From Gleimia hominis (GTDB lineage: Bacteria; Actinomycetota; Actinomycetes; Actinomycetales; Actinomycetaceae), in the NCBI RefSeq assembly GCF_032085515.1, contig NZ_JASXSX010000001.1, positions 744,001 to 808,000 on the forward strand: a stretch of DNA of 64,000 nucleotides, in the 5' to 3' direction. Under the pieces are notes generated by a model that saw only the letters and a list, made by a program, of their open reading frames with translations, had not been told where the DNA came from and made no database searches. The position numbers and the translations under genes are program-made. Of this stretch, positions 34,189 to 43,492 are shown one piece after another. The number at the start of each line of letters is the position of its first letter. Positions within the stretch are counted from its first letter, which is position 1.

Positions 34189-34719
34189 TCAGCCAGCGCT
34201 GTCTTCGTTTGAATCGTCGTCGTTTCCGCGCTCGTTTGCGTCTTGGGATTTTCTGTCTGCACTTGGATCGTGGTCAGGTTCCCCTTCGCCTGGCCCCTCA
34301 CCATTATTTTCCTGAGGCTGTTGCTCCCGCGGCAGATCCGGTTCCTGTTCGGCGTTCTTGCGGGCTTGACGTTCTGCGCGCAACTCTTTTTCTAACCGCC
34401 ACAAGAACTCCGGGTCATCATCTGGACCCAGATCTCGAGGAGGGCGGTTGTGCTGATGCCCAAACTGGATGCCTTGAATAGAGGACTCGTCTGAAGACCA
34501 GATACTGGCATCGAGCCGGCCGCCATTGTTCTCTGCCCTCATGACCCGTGAAATAATAATCCACCCAATTGGCCCCAGTGGGGTGGTTAGCAAAATAATT
34601 AGGAGCCAAATAGGTTTCGGAAGGTGAGCGGGCATTTGGTCGTTAGGGGTGCGGGCGCAATCTGCAATCGCATAGATCGCCAACGCAATCGCGGCTGCAA
34701 TCAGAAGTATCCGCCCCAT
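34189..34719 (-). CDS. PLDc_N-domain membrane protein
   Basis: The 176-residue protein has two N-terminal membrane segments (MGRILLIAAAIALAIYAIAD and IWLLIILLTTPLGPIGWIII) of the phospholipase D N-terminal (PLDc_N) type. A long, very acidic, disordered tail follows. There is no HKD catalytic motif, so it is not itself a phospholipase. Such proteins are common near menA in actinobacteria; the role is unknown. RBS AGAGGAC precedes ATG 34719. Confidence 0.75.
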   Translation of the reverse strand: MGRILLIAAAIALAIYAIADCARTPNDQMPAHLPKPIWLLIILLTTPLGPIGWIIISRVMRAENNGGRLDASIWSSDESSIQGIQFGHQHNRPPRDLGPDDDPEFLWRLEKELRAERQARKNAEQEPDLPREQQPQENNGEGPGEGEPDHDPSADRKSQDANERGNDDDSNEDSAG

Positions 34720-34829
34720 TATGTCCTCTCAAAACGACTACTGCCCCAGTGTACCCACATGCGCTGATTGAATGCTGAACAGTGCCGCAAAGCTCGTGGA
34801 TGATGCCAGCGGTAAGGCGCCGGACTGCT

Positions 34830-34976
34830 GGGAAAGGCCAGTGCAGCAACGCTAGAAACTGGCCAGCTCCAGTGCAGCAACGCTAGAAACCGGCCAGCGC
34901 TAGGGAAATGCCGACGCTAGAAACTGGCCAGCGCTAGGGAAATGCCGACGCTAAAAACCGGCCAGCGCTAAGAACC
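34830..34976 (-). repeat. four to five tandem copies of the 3' end of menA
   Basis: The menA gene ends with codons for LALAG-F and a stop. On the minus strand that end (ttagcgctggccggttttta) is followed by further copies, with alternating 25-34-bp unit lengths, through the 230-base gap toward the PLDc_N gene. The first unit overlaps the coding sequence. Confidence 0.85.
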
Positions 34977-35838
34977 CACCAACTAGCAGGCCGTAGGCGA
35001 GGGTGAGGATCCCGGTCATCTTCAATGGGTGCAGCAAATCGCGTCCACTCGCTCCCTGCCACACTGGGCGGGCCGCTATCACCGCAAGTGCGGCAAGTAC
35101 CACCAGCGTGCACAAGCTGCCTAAAAACCCAGGGGCCGCAACCGTGCCCGCGCACACCCCGACGATAACCAGGCCGTAATACGCTAGCCGCGACCGCGAA
35201 TCCCCCAGACGTACCGGCAAAGTACGCTTGCCCGAAAGCTTGTCGGTAGGGATATCGCGAATGTTGTTAATGAACAGCAAGGCGATTGACAAGAGCCCTA
35301 CGCCGGTAGCGCCAACCCACAGGCGGGCAGGCGCGGAGGGAACTTGCACCCACGTGGTCCCAACGGTGGCGAATAAACCAAAGAAGAGGAACACGAACAA
35401 CTCCGATAGGCCCACCCCCATGTAGCCGTACGGATGGCGTCCACCCGTGTAGAACCAAGCGGCCACCACCGCTGCCACACCGGGAATCAGCAGTACCCAC
35501 TGGCCGGAGATCCACAGCAGTACGAGGCCCAGCAGCCCCGCCAAACCAAAACACGACAGGGCTATCGTCAGTACGGTACGCGGGCTGGCTCCACCTCCGG
35601 CAGTTAAGCGTGGCGGTCCCGCCCGGTGCTCATCCGTGCCCCGCACGCCATCGGAGTAATCATTCGCAAAATTTACTCCCACCTGCAGTAAAAGCCCCAC
35701 CAGCAAGGCCAGTGCAGACCGCCAGAAAGAGAAACCACCCAGGTACGCGGCCCCGCCCATACCGATAAACACAGGCGCTGCAGCAGCCGGGAGAGTACGC
35801 AGGCGCGCGCCCTCCACCCAATCGTTCAAGGAAGCCAT
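34951..35838 (-). CDS. menA: 1,4-dihydroxy-2-naphthoate polyprenyltransferase
   Basis: The 295-residue UbiA-superfamily membrane enzyme attaches the polyprenyl chain to DHNA, giving demethylmenaquinone. The first Asp-rich motif is NFANDYSDGVRGTDE and the second is DIPTDKLSGKRTL, with seven to nine hydrophobic helices. I choose ATG 35838, which overlaps the menE stop as TAATG; a GTG twelve bases earlier is possible. Last gene of menB-menE-menA. Confidence 0.95.
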   Translation of the reverse strand: MASLNDWVEGARLRTLPAAAAPVFIGMGGAAYLGGFSFWRSALALLVGLLLQVGVNFANDYSDGVRGTDEHRAGPPRLTAGGGASPRTVLTIALSCFGLAGLLGLVLLWISGQWVLLIPGVAAVVAAWFYTGGRHPYGYMGVGLSELFVFLFFGLFATVGTTWVQVPSAPARLWVGATGVGLLSIALLFINNIRDIPTDKLSGKRTLPVRLGDSRSRLAYYGLVIVGVCAGTVAAPGFLGSLCTLVVLAALAVIAARPVWQGASGRDLLHPLKMTGILTLAYGLLVGGFLALAGF

Positions 35839-37154
35839 TAGCGTTCCCACACCTTTCCGTCTCCGCGGGCATGCTCAATCAGGGTACGCACCTGCTTGCG
35901 GGGAATCTTTCCGATACCCGTGGTGGGCAGCTGCGCGGCTACTGCGACGACACGTGGACTTTGGTCTCGTCCCAATGCGTCCCCCACGCGGTCACGCAAC
36001 CGCGGCCCCCACTCTTTGGCCGCCGCGGCGTCAAACCCATCCCCGTCCGTGTTCGCTGCCGTACCAGACGCAGTTTTCAATGTGACTGCAGCTGCTACTA
36101 CGCTGCCCCAAACCGGGTCGGGCAGACTCACCACGCACACCTGGTCCACTTCCGGGCACGTGGCCGCGATCGCGTGCTCCACCTGGGTCGGATCAACGTT
36201 CACTCCACCGGAGATAATCACATCATCGGCCCGGCCCAACACGGTTAACTCACCATCGTGCAACCGCCCTCGGTCACCGGTACGCAACCACCGAGTGGTG
36301 CCCTCAAGCGAAATCTGGGCGCTACCGGGCGCATCAATATAATCGGAAAACAGCGTGTTACCCGCCAACTCAACGCACCCGTCTTCGATGCGAACGCGCG
36401 TACCAGGCAGCGGGCGGCCATCGTATACGCACCCACCCCCGGTTTCCGTCATCCCATAGGTGGCCACAACCGTCAGCCCCGCCTCGGTAGCACGCTCACG
36501 CAACTGCGGGTCAAACGCAGACCCGCCAACAAGAATCGCATCCAACTGCCCCAGCAGGTCAACCAACTCCCCACCGGTATCGAGCGCGTCACGCAACTGC
36601 TTCGGCACCAGCGAAAGGTACGTGCGCCCAGTTGGGTTGTTACCCGAACTCGGCAAAGCTGAGCGGCATGCGCGCGCCAAATTATCCGCGCTGAAACCAT
36701 TGGACATATCCGCAATCGCCGGGGAAGTACCCGCCACGCACGAGCGCACCAGCGTCTGCAACCCCGCAATGTGATATGCAGGCAACGCTGTAATCCACCG
36801 GCCCGGACCCCCCAACACCTCGTGGGTCGCCCGCGCACTTGCCACCAAAGCTGAGTAGGACAATCCCACCAAATGCGGCGAGCCAGTGGCCGACCCAGAC
36901 GTTTCCACAATCACATCCACATCTTCTGGAACCGCGCGGAACCGCGCCTGCAACGCTGCTGCATTATCCGCTAGCACGTCCGGATAGCACTGCTTGTCCG
37001 GGCGGGGCGCAACAATAATCCACTGCGCTCTGGCCTGCCCCGTTTTTTCCTCCCGCTCAAAAAACTCCCACAATTTATGAATAGCCGAATACGTGCGAGT
37101 CAACGCGAACGGGTCCGTACTCCCAGGCACCAGCATCAACTGTGGATCACTCAA
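35838..37154 (-). CDS. menE: o-succinylbenzoate-CoA ligase
   Basis: The 438-residue ANL-superfamily enzyme activates o-succinylbenzoate with ATP and CoA. The phosphate loop ETSGSATGSPHLVGLS, the YGMTETGGGCVYDG block, LRTGDRGRLHDGELTVLGR and the late catalytic lysine region TGIGKIPRKQV are in order. It is somewhat shorter at the N-terminus than many ligases, as is usual for actinobacterial MenE. The first possible start is TTG 37154 and has no good ribosome-binding site, so the start is uncertain. Confidence 0.92.
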   Translation of the reverse strand: MSDPQLMLVPGSTDPFALTRTYSAIHKLWEFFEREEKTGQARAQWIIVAPRPDKQCYPDVLADNAAALQARFRAVPEDVDVIVETSGSATGSPHLVGLSYSALVASARATHEVLGGPGRWITALPAYHIAGLQTLVRSCVAGTSPAIADMSNGFSADNLARACRSALPSSGNNPTGRTYLSLVPKQLRDALDTGGELVDLLGQLDAILVGGSAFDPQLRERATEAGLTVVATYGMTETGGGCVYDGRPLPGTRVRIEDGCVELAGNTLFSDYIDAPGSAQISLEGTTRWLRTGDRGRLHDGELTVLGRADDVIISGGVNVDPTQVEHAIAATCPEVDQVCVVSLPDPVWGSVVAAAVTLKTASGTAANTDGDGFDAAAAKEWGPRLRDRVGDALGRDQSPRVVAVAAQLPTTGIGKIPRKQVRTLIEHARGDGKVWER

Positions 37155-37271
37155 AACACATCACCTTATTAATTTCCCTATCGCCACTTACGCGAGTTGT
37201 GAACAACGCTCCGTCAACACCCTAGTGCACCAACAAACCCTTGTGCGCCAGTGCAGCTACGACACGTGTTG

Positions 37272-38249
37272 CTAATAGTAATACGGGTAATCCGTCCAGT
37301 TCGGGTCGCGCCGTTCAACAAACGCATCCCGGCCCTCCTGCGCTTCGTCCGTCATATACGCCAGACGCGTTGCTTCCCCCGCGAACACCTGCTGGCCCGC
37401 CAACCCGTCGTCCGCCAGGTTGAACGAGAACTTCAGCATTCGAATAGCCTGAGGCGATTTCGTCGCAATGATCGCCGCGTACTCTAAAGCCTTGTCCTCT
37501 AATTGTGCGTGGGGTACCGCTTCGTTTACCACACCCCAGCGGGCGGCCGTTTGCGCGTCGTATTCGCGGGCGAGGAAGAATATTTCGCGGGCCCGTTTGT
37601 CACCTACCTGGCGGGCCAACAGCGCGGACCCGTACCCACCGTCAAAAGACCCCACGTTCGCATCCGTTTGCATAAACCGGGCGTGCTCAAGTGAAGCCAC
37701 CGACAAGTCACAAATCACGTTCAGTGAATGCCCACCCCCGGCTGCCCACCCGGGAACCGCGGCGATAACAACCTTGGGCATCGTCCGGATCAGTCGTTGA
37801 ACCTCCAAGATGTGCAACCGCCCAGCCCGCGCCGGGTCAATCGCTTCCCGCCGCTTCGCTACGGGCGCGTCCGCCCCCACCTCGGATTGTTCATACTGGT
37901 AACCGGCCTTACCGCGGATCCGCTGGTCCCCACCGGAGCAAAACGCGTAGCCCCCATCTTTAGGGGAAGGGCCGTTACCGGTCAAGATAACTGCCGCCAC
38001 AGTCGGGGTTTGCCGCGCGTGGTCGAGCGCCCGGTAGAGTTCGTCCACTGTGTGCGGGCGGAACGCGTTGCGCAGCAGCGGGCGGTCAAACGCGATCCGC
38101 ACCACCGGTAGGTCCGCACCCGCCGGGTGGCCATCGCCCTCACCGCGACTAATCCCTCGGTGATACGTAATGTCTGTAAAATCAAACCCTTCTACCGTCC
38201 GCCACCGCTGCGGCGTAAAAGTGTCCGAAACAAAAGGTAAAGCCGTCAT
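37272..38249 (-). CDS. menB: 1,4-dihydroxy-2-naphthoyl-CoA synthase
   Basis: The 325-residue crotonase-fold enzyme closes the second ring of the naphthoquinone. Diagnostic stretches are FCSGGDQRIRGKAGY, AVPGWAAGGGHSLNVICDLS, DANVGSFDGGYGSALLARQV and the C-terminal DPNWTDYPYYY region. I choose ATG 38249 with AGAGG upstream; 38279 would add ten residues. It heads menB-menE-menA, and its promoter region faces the iron-transport operon. Confidence 0.95.
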   Translation of the reverse strand: MTALPFVSDTFTPQRWRTVEGFDFTDITYHRGISRGEGDGHPAGADLPVVRIAFDRPLLRNAFRPHTVDELYRALDHARQTPTVAAVILTGNGPSPKDGGYAFCSGGDQRIRGKAGYQYEQSEVGADAPVAKRREAIDPARAGRLHILEVQRLIRTMPKVVIAAVPGWAAGGGHSLNVICDLSVASLEHARFMQTDANVGSFDGGYGSALLARQVGDKRAREIFFLAREYDAQTAARWGVVNEAVPHAQLEDKALEYAAIIATKSPQAIRMLKFSFNLADDGLAGQQVFAGEATRLAYMTDEAQEGRDAFVERRDPNWTDYPYYY

Positions 38250-38321
38250 GGCCTCTAGTCTAATCTTTAGGCGGCACACAGCCTCAAACGTAAATGTGAA
38301 ACACCCCGCCCCGGTCGCAAC

Positions 38322-38344
38322 TTAAGGTTAGGCTATGGTAACCT
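38322..38344. promoter_or_regulatory. IdeR/DtxR-type iron box
   Basis: The segment ttaaggttaggctatggtaa plus cct fits the actinobacterial iron-box pattern (TTAGGTTAG...CTAACCTAA) with an imperfect centre. It sits 135 bases before the siderophore-binding lipoprotein gene, as expected for iron-repressed transcription. The divergent menB may also feel it. Confidence 0.65.
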
Positions 38345-38479
38345 CGCGGTGAATGTCGCGCTACTTAGCTAGTGTTTCTCCCGCGACCAAAGGAAGAAAC
38401 ATGTTTTCAAGTGCACATTTAGGCCGGCGGCGCACAGACGTCGCATCGACCCAGACTGCAGAGTCTAGAAAAGGAAAAC

Positions 38480-39502
38480 ATGCGTAATAAGAAAATGATG
38501 AACCTGGCGGCAATCATCGCTACGGGTGCGCTCATGCTCGGAGCCTGCAGCTCCTCCACGTCCAACAGCAACGACGCCGACGGAACAAAAGATGCGAACG
38601 CTTCCAGCGCCTCAACCGTAGAAATTACGGACATGCGGGGCGAAAAAGTGGAGGTACCGGTAAACCCCAAAAAAGTTGTGGCACTCGACAACCGCACGTT
38701 CGACACGCTTGCGGATTGGGGAATCAAACCCGTTGCAGTACCGAAATCCGTGATGCCCGCCGACAACCCGTTTGTTAAGGACGATTCCATAACCGATATT
38801 GGCGACCACAAAGAACCAAAACTGGAAGCCATCACTGCGGCAGACCCCGACCTGGTGATCGTGGGGCAGCGATTCGGAAAATACTACGACAAAGTTAAAG
38901 AAATCGCGCCATCAGCAGCCGTCATTGACCTGAACTTGAAACTCGACGAAGAAGGATCCGGTAAAGCGCTCGTGGACGGCCTCAAGAAGGCAAACACGAT
39001 CCTGGGGGACATTTTCGAAAAGAAAGATGAAGCGAAAGAACTGAACGACAAGTTCGACGCCTCAATCGCAGACCTCAAGGAAGCAAGTAAGAAACTTGGG
39101 GACAAAACCGTGATGTCCCTGAACGTGTCGGGCGGAAACATCGGTTACATCGCACCGCACGTGGGGCGTTTCTTCGGCCCATTCTTTGAGATTTTCGATT
39201 GGAAACCCGCGTTGGAACACGTTGAAGGGGAATCCTCCGACCACAAGGGAGACGAGGTTTCTGTTGAAGCGATTGCGCAGGCTAACCCCGACTGGCTGCT
39301 GGTTCTAGACCGTGACGCAGCGATCTCAGATTCAGATTCGAAGCCGGCTCGCGACGTAATCGACAACTCGCCGGCCTTGCAAAACGTGACTGCCGTGAAG
39401 GAAAAACACATTTATTACGCGCCGAACGACACGTACACCAACGAGTCCCAGCAAACCATAACTAAGGTCTTCGAAGAACTCGCTGAGGCACTCAACTCCT
39501 AA
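38480..39502 (+). CDS. siderophore-binding lipoprotein of an iron ABC importer
   Basis: The 340-residue substrate-binding protein starts with a lipoprotein signal whose lipobox is LGAC (cysteine near residue 23). The helical-backbone fold of FhuD/CeuE-like proteins follows (VVALDNRTFDTLADWGIKPV; ADPDLVIVGQRF; ANPDWLLVLDRDAA). The family binds Fe(III)-siderophores, often catecholates. It is anchored outside the membrane and delivers to the two permeases encoded next. Its stop overlaps the first permease start (TAATG). Confidence 0.92.
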   Translation: MRNKKMMNLAAIIATGALMLGACSSSTSNSNDADGTKDANASSASTVEITDMRGEKVEVPVNPKKVVALDNRTFDTLADWGIKPVAVPKSVMPADNPFVKDDSITDIGDHKEPKLEAITAADPDLVIVGQRFGKYYDKVKEIAPSAAVIDLNLKLDEEGSGKALVDGLKKANTILGDIFEKKDEAKELNDKFDASIADLKEASKKLGDKTVMSLNVSGGNIGYIAPHVGRFFGPFFEIFDWKPALEHVEGESSDHKGDEVSVEAIAQANPDWLLVLDRDAAISDSDSKPARDVIDNSPALQNVTAVKEKHIYYAPNDTYTNESQQTITKVFEELAEALNS

Positions 39503-40620
39503 TGCGCACAGCTAGCACCGCGGTGTCCGCGCAGAACGCCCCCGCCCGCGAGGGGGGACTTGCACCACATGGCGCACCCGCCCGCAAGGGGACGCCCGCT
39601 TCCAGGGGCCCCTCTCGCAAGGGGACGCCCGTTTCCAAGGCTGGCCCCACACGCAAAGGGGTGCGTTCGCGCGGACGCCTGTTCACGTGGCCGCTGCTGG
39701 TTGGCGTGGTGATTACGGTAGGGCTCATCTACTTGTCGCTGCGCACCGGCGTGTACGATGTGGACGGGCAAGCCGACGGTGCTGCTATCTTCCAAATCAC
39801 CCGCATTCCTCGCACCATTGCCCTGGTGCTGTCGGGGGCCGCGATGTCGATGTGCGGTTTAGTAATGCAACTGCTGACGCAGAACAAGTTCGTAGAGCCC
39901 ACCACCACTGGCACCACCGAGTGGGCTGGGTTAGGGCTGCTATTAGTGCTCGCAACCGTGCCGAATGCGTCAATCGTTACCCGCATGGCAGGGGCGATTG
40001 TTTTCGCATTTATCGGCACCATGGTGTTTTTTAGTTTCTTGAGGCGCGTCACGCTCCGTTCGTCGTTGATAGTGCCGATTATTGGGATCATGCTTGGCGC
40101 GGTAGTGAGTTCAATCTCCACATTCATTGCGTTGAAAACGAATCTGCTGCAGTCCATTGTAGTGTGGTTTGCCGGTAGTTTCGCCACGATCCTCAAGGGG
40201 CGGTACGAGTTCTTGTGGGTAATCGTGGCGGTCACTGTAATTATCTTTATCTCTGCGGACCGGTTGACTATTGCGGGCCTGGGGGAGGACATTGCCACGA
40301 ACGTGGGGGTGAACTACAACCGGATCGTCACGTTTGGTACGGGCGTGATCGCGGTCGCCACGGGCGTGGTAACGGTGGTGGTCGGGAACTTACCGTTCCT
40401 GGGGTTGATTGTGCCGAACATGGTTTCGCTTGTTCGAGGCGACGACTTGCGCTCAAACTTGCCTTGGGTTTGTTTGGTTGGGATTTGCCTGGTGACGGTG
40501 TGCGACCTGCTGGCCCGTACGGTTATCCGTCCGTTTGAGGTACCCGTGTCCCTCATTCTTGGAGTGCTGGGCGCAGTTGTGTTCGTCGGCCTGATTTTGT
40601 ACCGGAGGCGATCGATGTGA
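39502..40620 (+). CDS. iron-siderophore ABC permease, FecCD family (first subunit)
   Basis: The 372-residue permease has nine or ten membrane helices from about residue 60 onward, with the FecCD stretches RIPRTIALVLSGAAMSMCGL, GAVVSSISTF and NLPFLGLIVPNMVSLVRGDD. The first 55 residues are not part of the family: they are a basic, repeat-built extension with units of the type ARKGTPASRGP. ATG 39502 overlaps the lipoprotein stop, so the extension is probably translated; a later start near the first helix cannot be ruled out. Confidence 0.9.
   Translation: MRTASTAVSAQNAPAREGGLAPHGAPARKGTPASRGPSRKGTPVSKAGPTRKGVRSRGRLFTWPLLVGVVITVGLIYLSLRTGVYDVDGQADGAAIFQITRIPRTIALVLSGAAMSMCGLVMQLLTQNKFVEPTTTGTTEWAGLGLLLVLATVPNASIVTRMAGAIVFAFIGTMVFFSFLRRVTLRSSLIVPIIGIMLGAVVSSISTFIALKTNLLQSIVVWFAGSFATILKGRYEFLWVIVAVTVIIFISADRLTIAGLGEDIATNVGVNYNRIVTFGTGVIAVATGVVTVVVGNLPFLGLIVPNMVSLVRGDDLRSNLPWVCLVGICLVTVCDLLARTVIRPFEVPVSLILGVLGAVVFVGLILYRRRSM
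39536..39665 (+). repeat. 33-36-bp in-frame repeat units in the N-terminus of the first permease
   Basis: About four degenerate units share the core cgcaaggggacgcccg; periods of 33 and 36 bases keep the frame. Confidence 0.7.
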
Positions 40621-41771
40621 GTGTACGCAGTAGTTTACAAACCCGCGAACGGGTGCGTGGAAACACTGGTAGCCGCGAAAGATGGCGCGTTAAAAGCCCA
40701 GCGAATAGCTCGCGCGTTGAAATCCAGGCGGGCAGCGTGGGCGCTGAATCTGTCGCGACGCGCAGGGAGCAGCGTCAGGTGGGGGCGTTTGCCCGCCCGT
40801 TTCAACGTAGACGGTACTTTGCCTTGCTGGCGCTGATTGGTGGGTTGGGAGTACTGTTCGCAGCGGGCTTGCTGCTGTACAACAACCCGGTGCCGATTAC
40901 GAAACCTGGGTTTTGGATTGTTGCGCGCCTGAGGGCCGACGCGCTGGTTGCGATCGCGTTCGCAGCAGTGTGCCACGCGTTGGCGACGGTGGCGTTTCAA
41001 ACGGTTACGGCGAACCGGATCATAACGCCGTCGATCATTGGGTTCGAAGCCTTGTACACGCTTATTCACACGGCCACGGTTTACTTCTTGGGGCTGGGGG
41101 CGCTCGTGGCGTTCACCGGCGTGGTGCCTTTTTTGCTGCAGGTTGCGGCCATGGTGGTGCTAGCAGTGGTTCTGTACTCGTGGTTGCTGTCTGGTAGACG
41201 CGGGAATATGCAGGTGATGCTGCTGGTGGGGATCGTACTTGGTTCCGGTTTGGCGGCGATGGCTTCGTTTATGCGGCGCATGCTGTTACCGTCGGAGTTC
41301 GACGTACTGCAAGCGCGCCTATTTGGTTCTATTAATAACGCGGACCGGTCTTATTACCCGTATGCCCTGGTATTGGTGGTAGTCGCCGCGGCAGCGTTGT
41401 ACGCGTATTCGCGTCAGTTGAACGTGATTGCCCTGGGGCGCGAGGCATGCACGAGCCTGGGGGTTAACCACCGGCGGGGTAGCGTGTATGTGCTCACGTT
41501 GGTGGCGGTGCTGATGGCGGTATCTACGGCGCTGGTGGGGCCGCTAACGTTTTTCGGGTTCTTGACCGCCACCTTGGCGTATCAGGCAGCGGATACGTAC
41601 GACCATCGTTACTTGTTCCCGATGGCGATTGCGATTGGGTTCGCGATTCTTACGGGCGCGTATTTTCTGATGAACCACGTGTTTTATGCGCAGGGTGTGG
41701 TTTCGATAATTATTGAGATGGTGGGGGGACTAACGTTCCTGGTGGTGATCGTGAAGAAGGGGTACTTGTGA
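40617..41771 (+). CDS. iron-siderophore ABC permease, FecCD family (second subunit)
   Basis: The 384-residue protein pairs with the preceding permease. Membrane helices start near residue 70, with conserved-looking ARLRADALVAIAFAAVCHAL, VMLLVGIVLGSGLAAMASFM and LVGPLTFFGFLTATLAYQA. The N-terminal 65 residues are hydrophilic and unlike the family. GTG 40617 overlaps the preceding stop (GTGA), and the ATPase gene starts in the same way at the other end. Confidence 0.9.
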   Translation: MSVRSSLQTRERVRGNTGSRERWRVKSPANSSRVEIQAGSVGAESVATRREQRQVGAFARPFQRRRYFALLALIGGLGVLFAAGLLLYNNPVPITKPGFWIVARLRADALVAIAFAAVCHALATVAFQTVTANRIITPSIIGFEALYTLIHTATVYFLGLGALVAFTGVVPFLLQVAAMVVLAVVLYSWLLSGRRGNMQVMLLVGIVLGSGLAAMASFMRRMLLPSEFDVLQARLFGSINNADRSYYPYALVLVVVAAAALYAYSRQLNVIALGREACTSLGVNHRRGSVYVLTLVAVLMAVSTALVGPLTFFGFLTATLAYQAADTYDHRYLFPMAIAIGFAILTGAYFLMNHVFYAQGVVSIIIEMVGGLTFLVVIVKKGYL

Positions 41772-42520
41772 TTGATATTCGCGGGGCACGCAAGGATTAT
41801 TCCACCACTGTTCAGATTGGTCCGCTTGATATTCAGATTCCGCAGCGTGGTTTGACGGTGCTGATTGGGGCGAATGGGGCGGGTAAGTCTACGTTGTTGA
41901 ATATGATTGGCCGGCTGCTTGATATGGATGCGGGTGCGATTGAAGTGGCGGGCTACGACGTGTCGACTACTAAGTCGAAAGACTTGGCGAAGATTTTGGC
42001 GATTTTGAAGCAGGAGAATCATTTTGTTACCCGCTTGACAGTGCGCCAGCTGGTTGGTTTTGGGCGCTTCCCTTATTCACATGGCCGGTTGACCGCCGAA
42101 GATGAGCAGATTGTTTCGCGTTATATTGATTTTTTAGGGCTTGAGGACCTGGAGTCTCGGTACCTCGATCAGCTCTCTGGTGGGCAGCGACAGCGCGCGT
42201 ACGTGGCGATGGTGCTGGCGCAGGAGACGGAGTATGTGCTGCTGGATGAGCCGTTGAATAATCTGGATATTGCCCATTCGGTGCAGATGATGCGGCATTT
42301 GCGGAGTGCTGCGGATAAGTTTGATCGCACGATTCTAATGGTGTTGCACGATATTAATTTCGCGGCGCGGTACGCAGATCAGATTTGCGCTATGAAGGAT
42401 GGGGAAGTGTACTGCCTAGGTACGCCAAAGCAGATTATGACGCCGCAGATACTTTCGGATATTTTTTCTTGCGAGATTGAAGTTATTGAGGGGCCGCGTG
42501 GCCCCGTGGCAGTCTACTAG
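41768..42520 (+). CDS. iron-siderophore ABC transporter ATPase
   Basis: The 250-residue ATPase has Walker A GANGAGKST, the Q-loop in ILKQENHFVTRLTV, the signature LSGGQRQRAYVAM, Walker B YVLLDEPLNNLD and the H-loop VLHDINFAARYAD. It powers the importer formed with the two FecCD permeases and the lipoprotein. The GTG start overlaps the second permease gene. No clear terminator follows. Confidence 0.94.
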   Translation: MIDIRGARKDYSTTVQIGPLDIQIPQRGLTVLIGANGAGKSTLLNMIGRLLDMDAGAIEVAGYDVSTTKSKDLAKILAILKQENHFVTRLTVRQLVGFGRFPYSHGRLTAEDEQIVSRYIDFLGLEDLESRYLDQLSGGQRQRAYVAMVLAQETEYVLLDEPLNNLDIAHSVQMMRHLRSAADKFDRTILMVLHDINFAARYADQICAMKDGEVYCLGTPKQIMTPQILSDIFSCEIEVIEGPRGPVAVY

Positions 42521-42624
42521 CTGATCAAATGGTTTTTAAGACCGCGTGGGGGCATTAGCTGGGTGGTGCTTGCCCCGGGGATAACTGTGCGATAGCTAGG
42601 TTTTGGCCTGCAAACCGTGATTTG

Positions 42625-42981
42625 TTATCGCTTATTTTTTCCCCGGTACGGGCTGTTGATCCGCCATTTAGGTAGGAGCCATCGGGGAGTACTGGCGTTG
42701 AATAGTCCCATTAGGGAGCCGATTAAGCCGATGAGGGCGCTGGTGCCTCCAAGTATGAAGAAAATGATGCGCAGCGCAGGTAGTGAACCGGAGAGCATGC
42801 CGGCACCCACGAGAACTAGCCCGAGCAGTAGGGCGCTTAGGGCGGGTAGGAAGAGGAACGCGAAGGTTTCGTCGATAATACCGTTAGTGCGTTCCCACCA
42901 TCGTGATCGCGGTGACCCGACGCGGAGGTAAACGGTGGCGGCCAGGCTGAATAGACCCAGGATAAACGCGAATAAGAACAT
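42625..42981 (-). CDS. small membrane protein, function unknown
   Basis: The 118-residue protein has three hydrophobic segments (residues 2-20, about 40-65 and about 70-92) and a basic C-terminus (PRWLLPKWR). I do not recognise a family. Codon use and length are consistent with a real gene, and it converges on the ATPase gene. It marks the left edge of the accessory region. Confidence 0.5.
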   Translation of the reverse strand: MFLFAFILGLFSLAATVYLRVGSPRSRWWERTNGIIDETFAFLFLPALSALLLGLVLVGAGMLSGSLPALRIIFFILGGTSALIGLIGSLMGLFNASTPRWLLPKWRINSPYRGKNKR

Positions 42982-43115
42982 GCCCGAAGTCTATCGTAGG
43001 GTCGGGAACGCGAGCGGACTAGATCCGAAGGACATGCGGGTATCTGGTGCGAGTGATCGACAAATAGCCCTCGTCACTAGGAGAAGCGCAACATATTGCC
43101 CGTAGGGATTGGTCT

Positions 43116-43245
43116 AAGGAGTGCCGGTGAATCCCTCAATGAGTTCGACGGTCTGAGTGTGGCTTGTCGTGAGTAGTGCTTGGATTTTATCTAGCGACAC
43201 ATCTTGATATTGTTCCCAGATTTCCTGGTTCAAAGCTGGTGTGGT
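43116..43245 (-). pseudogene. fragment of a ClbS/DfsB-like four-helix protein
   Basis: One minus-strand frame reads ALNQEIWEQYQDVSLDK, then IQALLTTSHTQTVELIEGF, ending at a stop. This strongly resembles the middle of ClbS/DfsB-family proteins, and both ends of a normal protein are missing. The rest of the 42982-43492 gap shows no other gene. The 43260-43490 part precedes the small secreted-protein gene and should contain its promoter. Confidence 0.5.
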
Positions 43246-43492
43246 GCGCCGCGATCATGGCGTTAGACTGAGCCATCAGAAACGGAACCGCACCAAGTGG
43301 CGGCGGTGTATATGACGAGCGTGGGCTGTTGTTAATTTAAGTGAAAAAACTATTGACGAGAAAATGGGACTTATGACACACTATTTTCAATCCTTGAAGA
43401 TAAGGAGGTGTTCTCCGTCATCCCCACATACGGATGTGGCGAAACAGAGTCTGCCAGCATCGGACTGGCAGTGAGACACACAAGGAGAAAAC

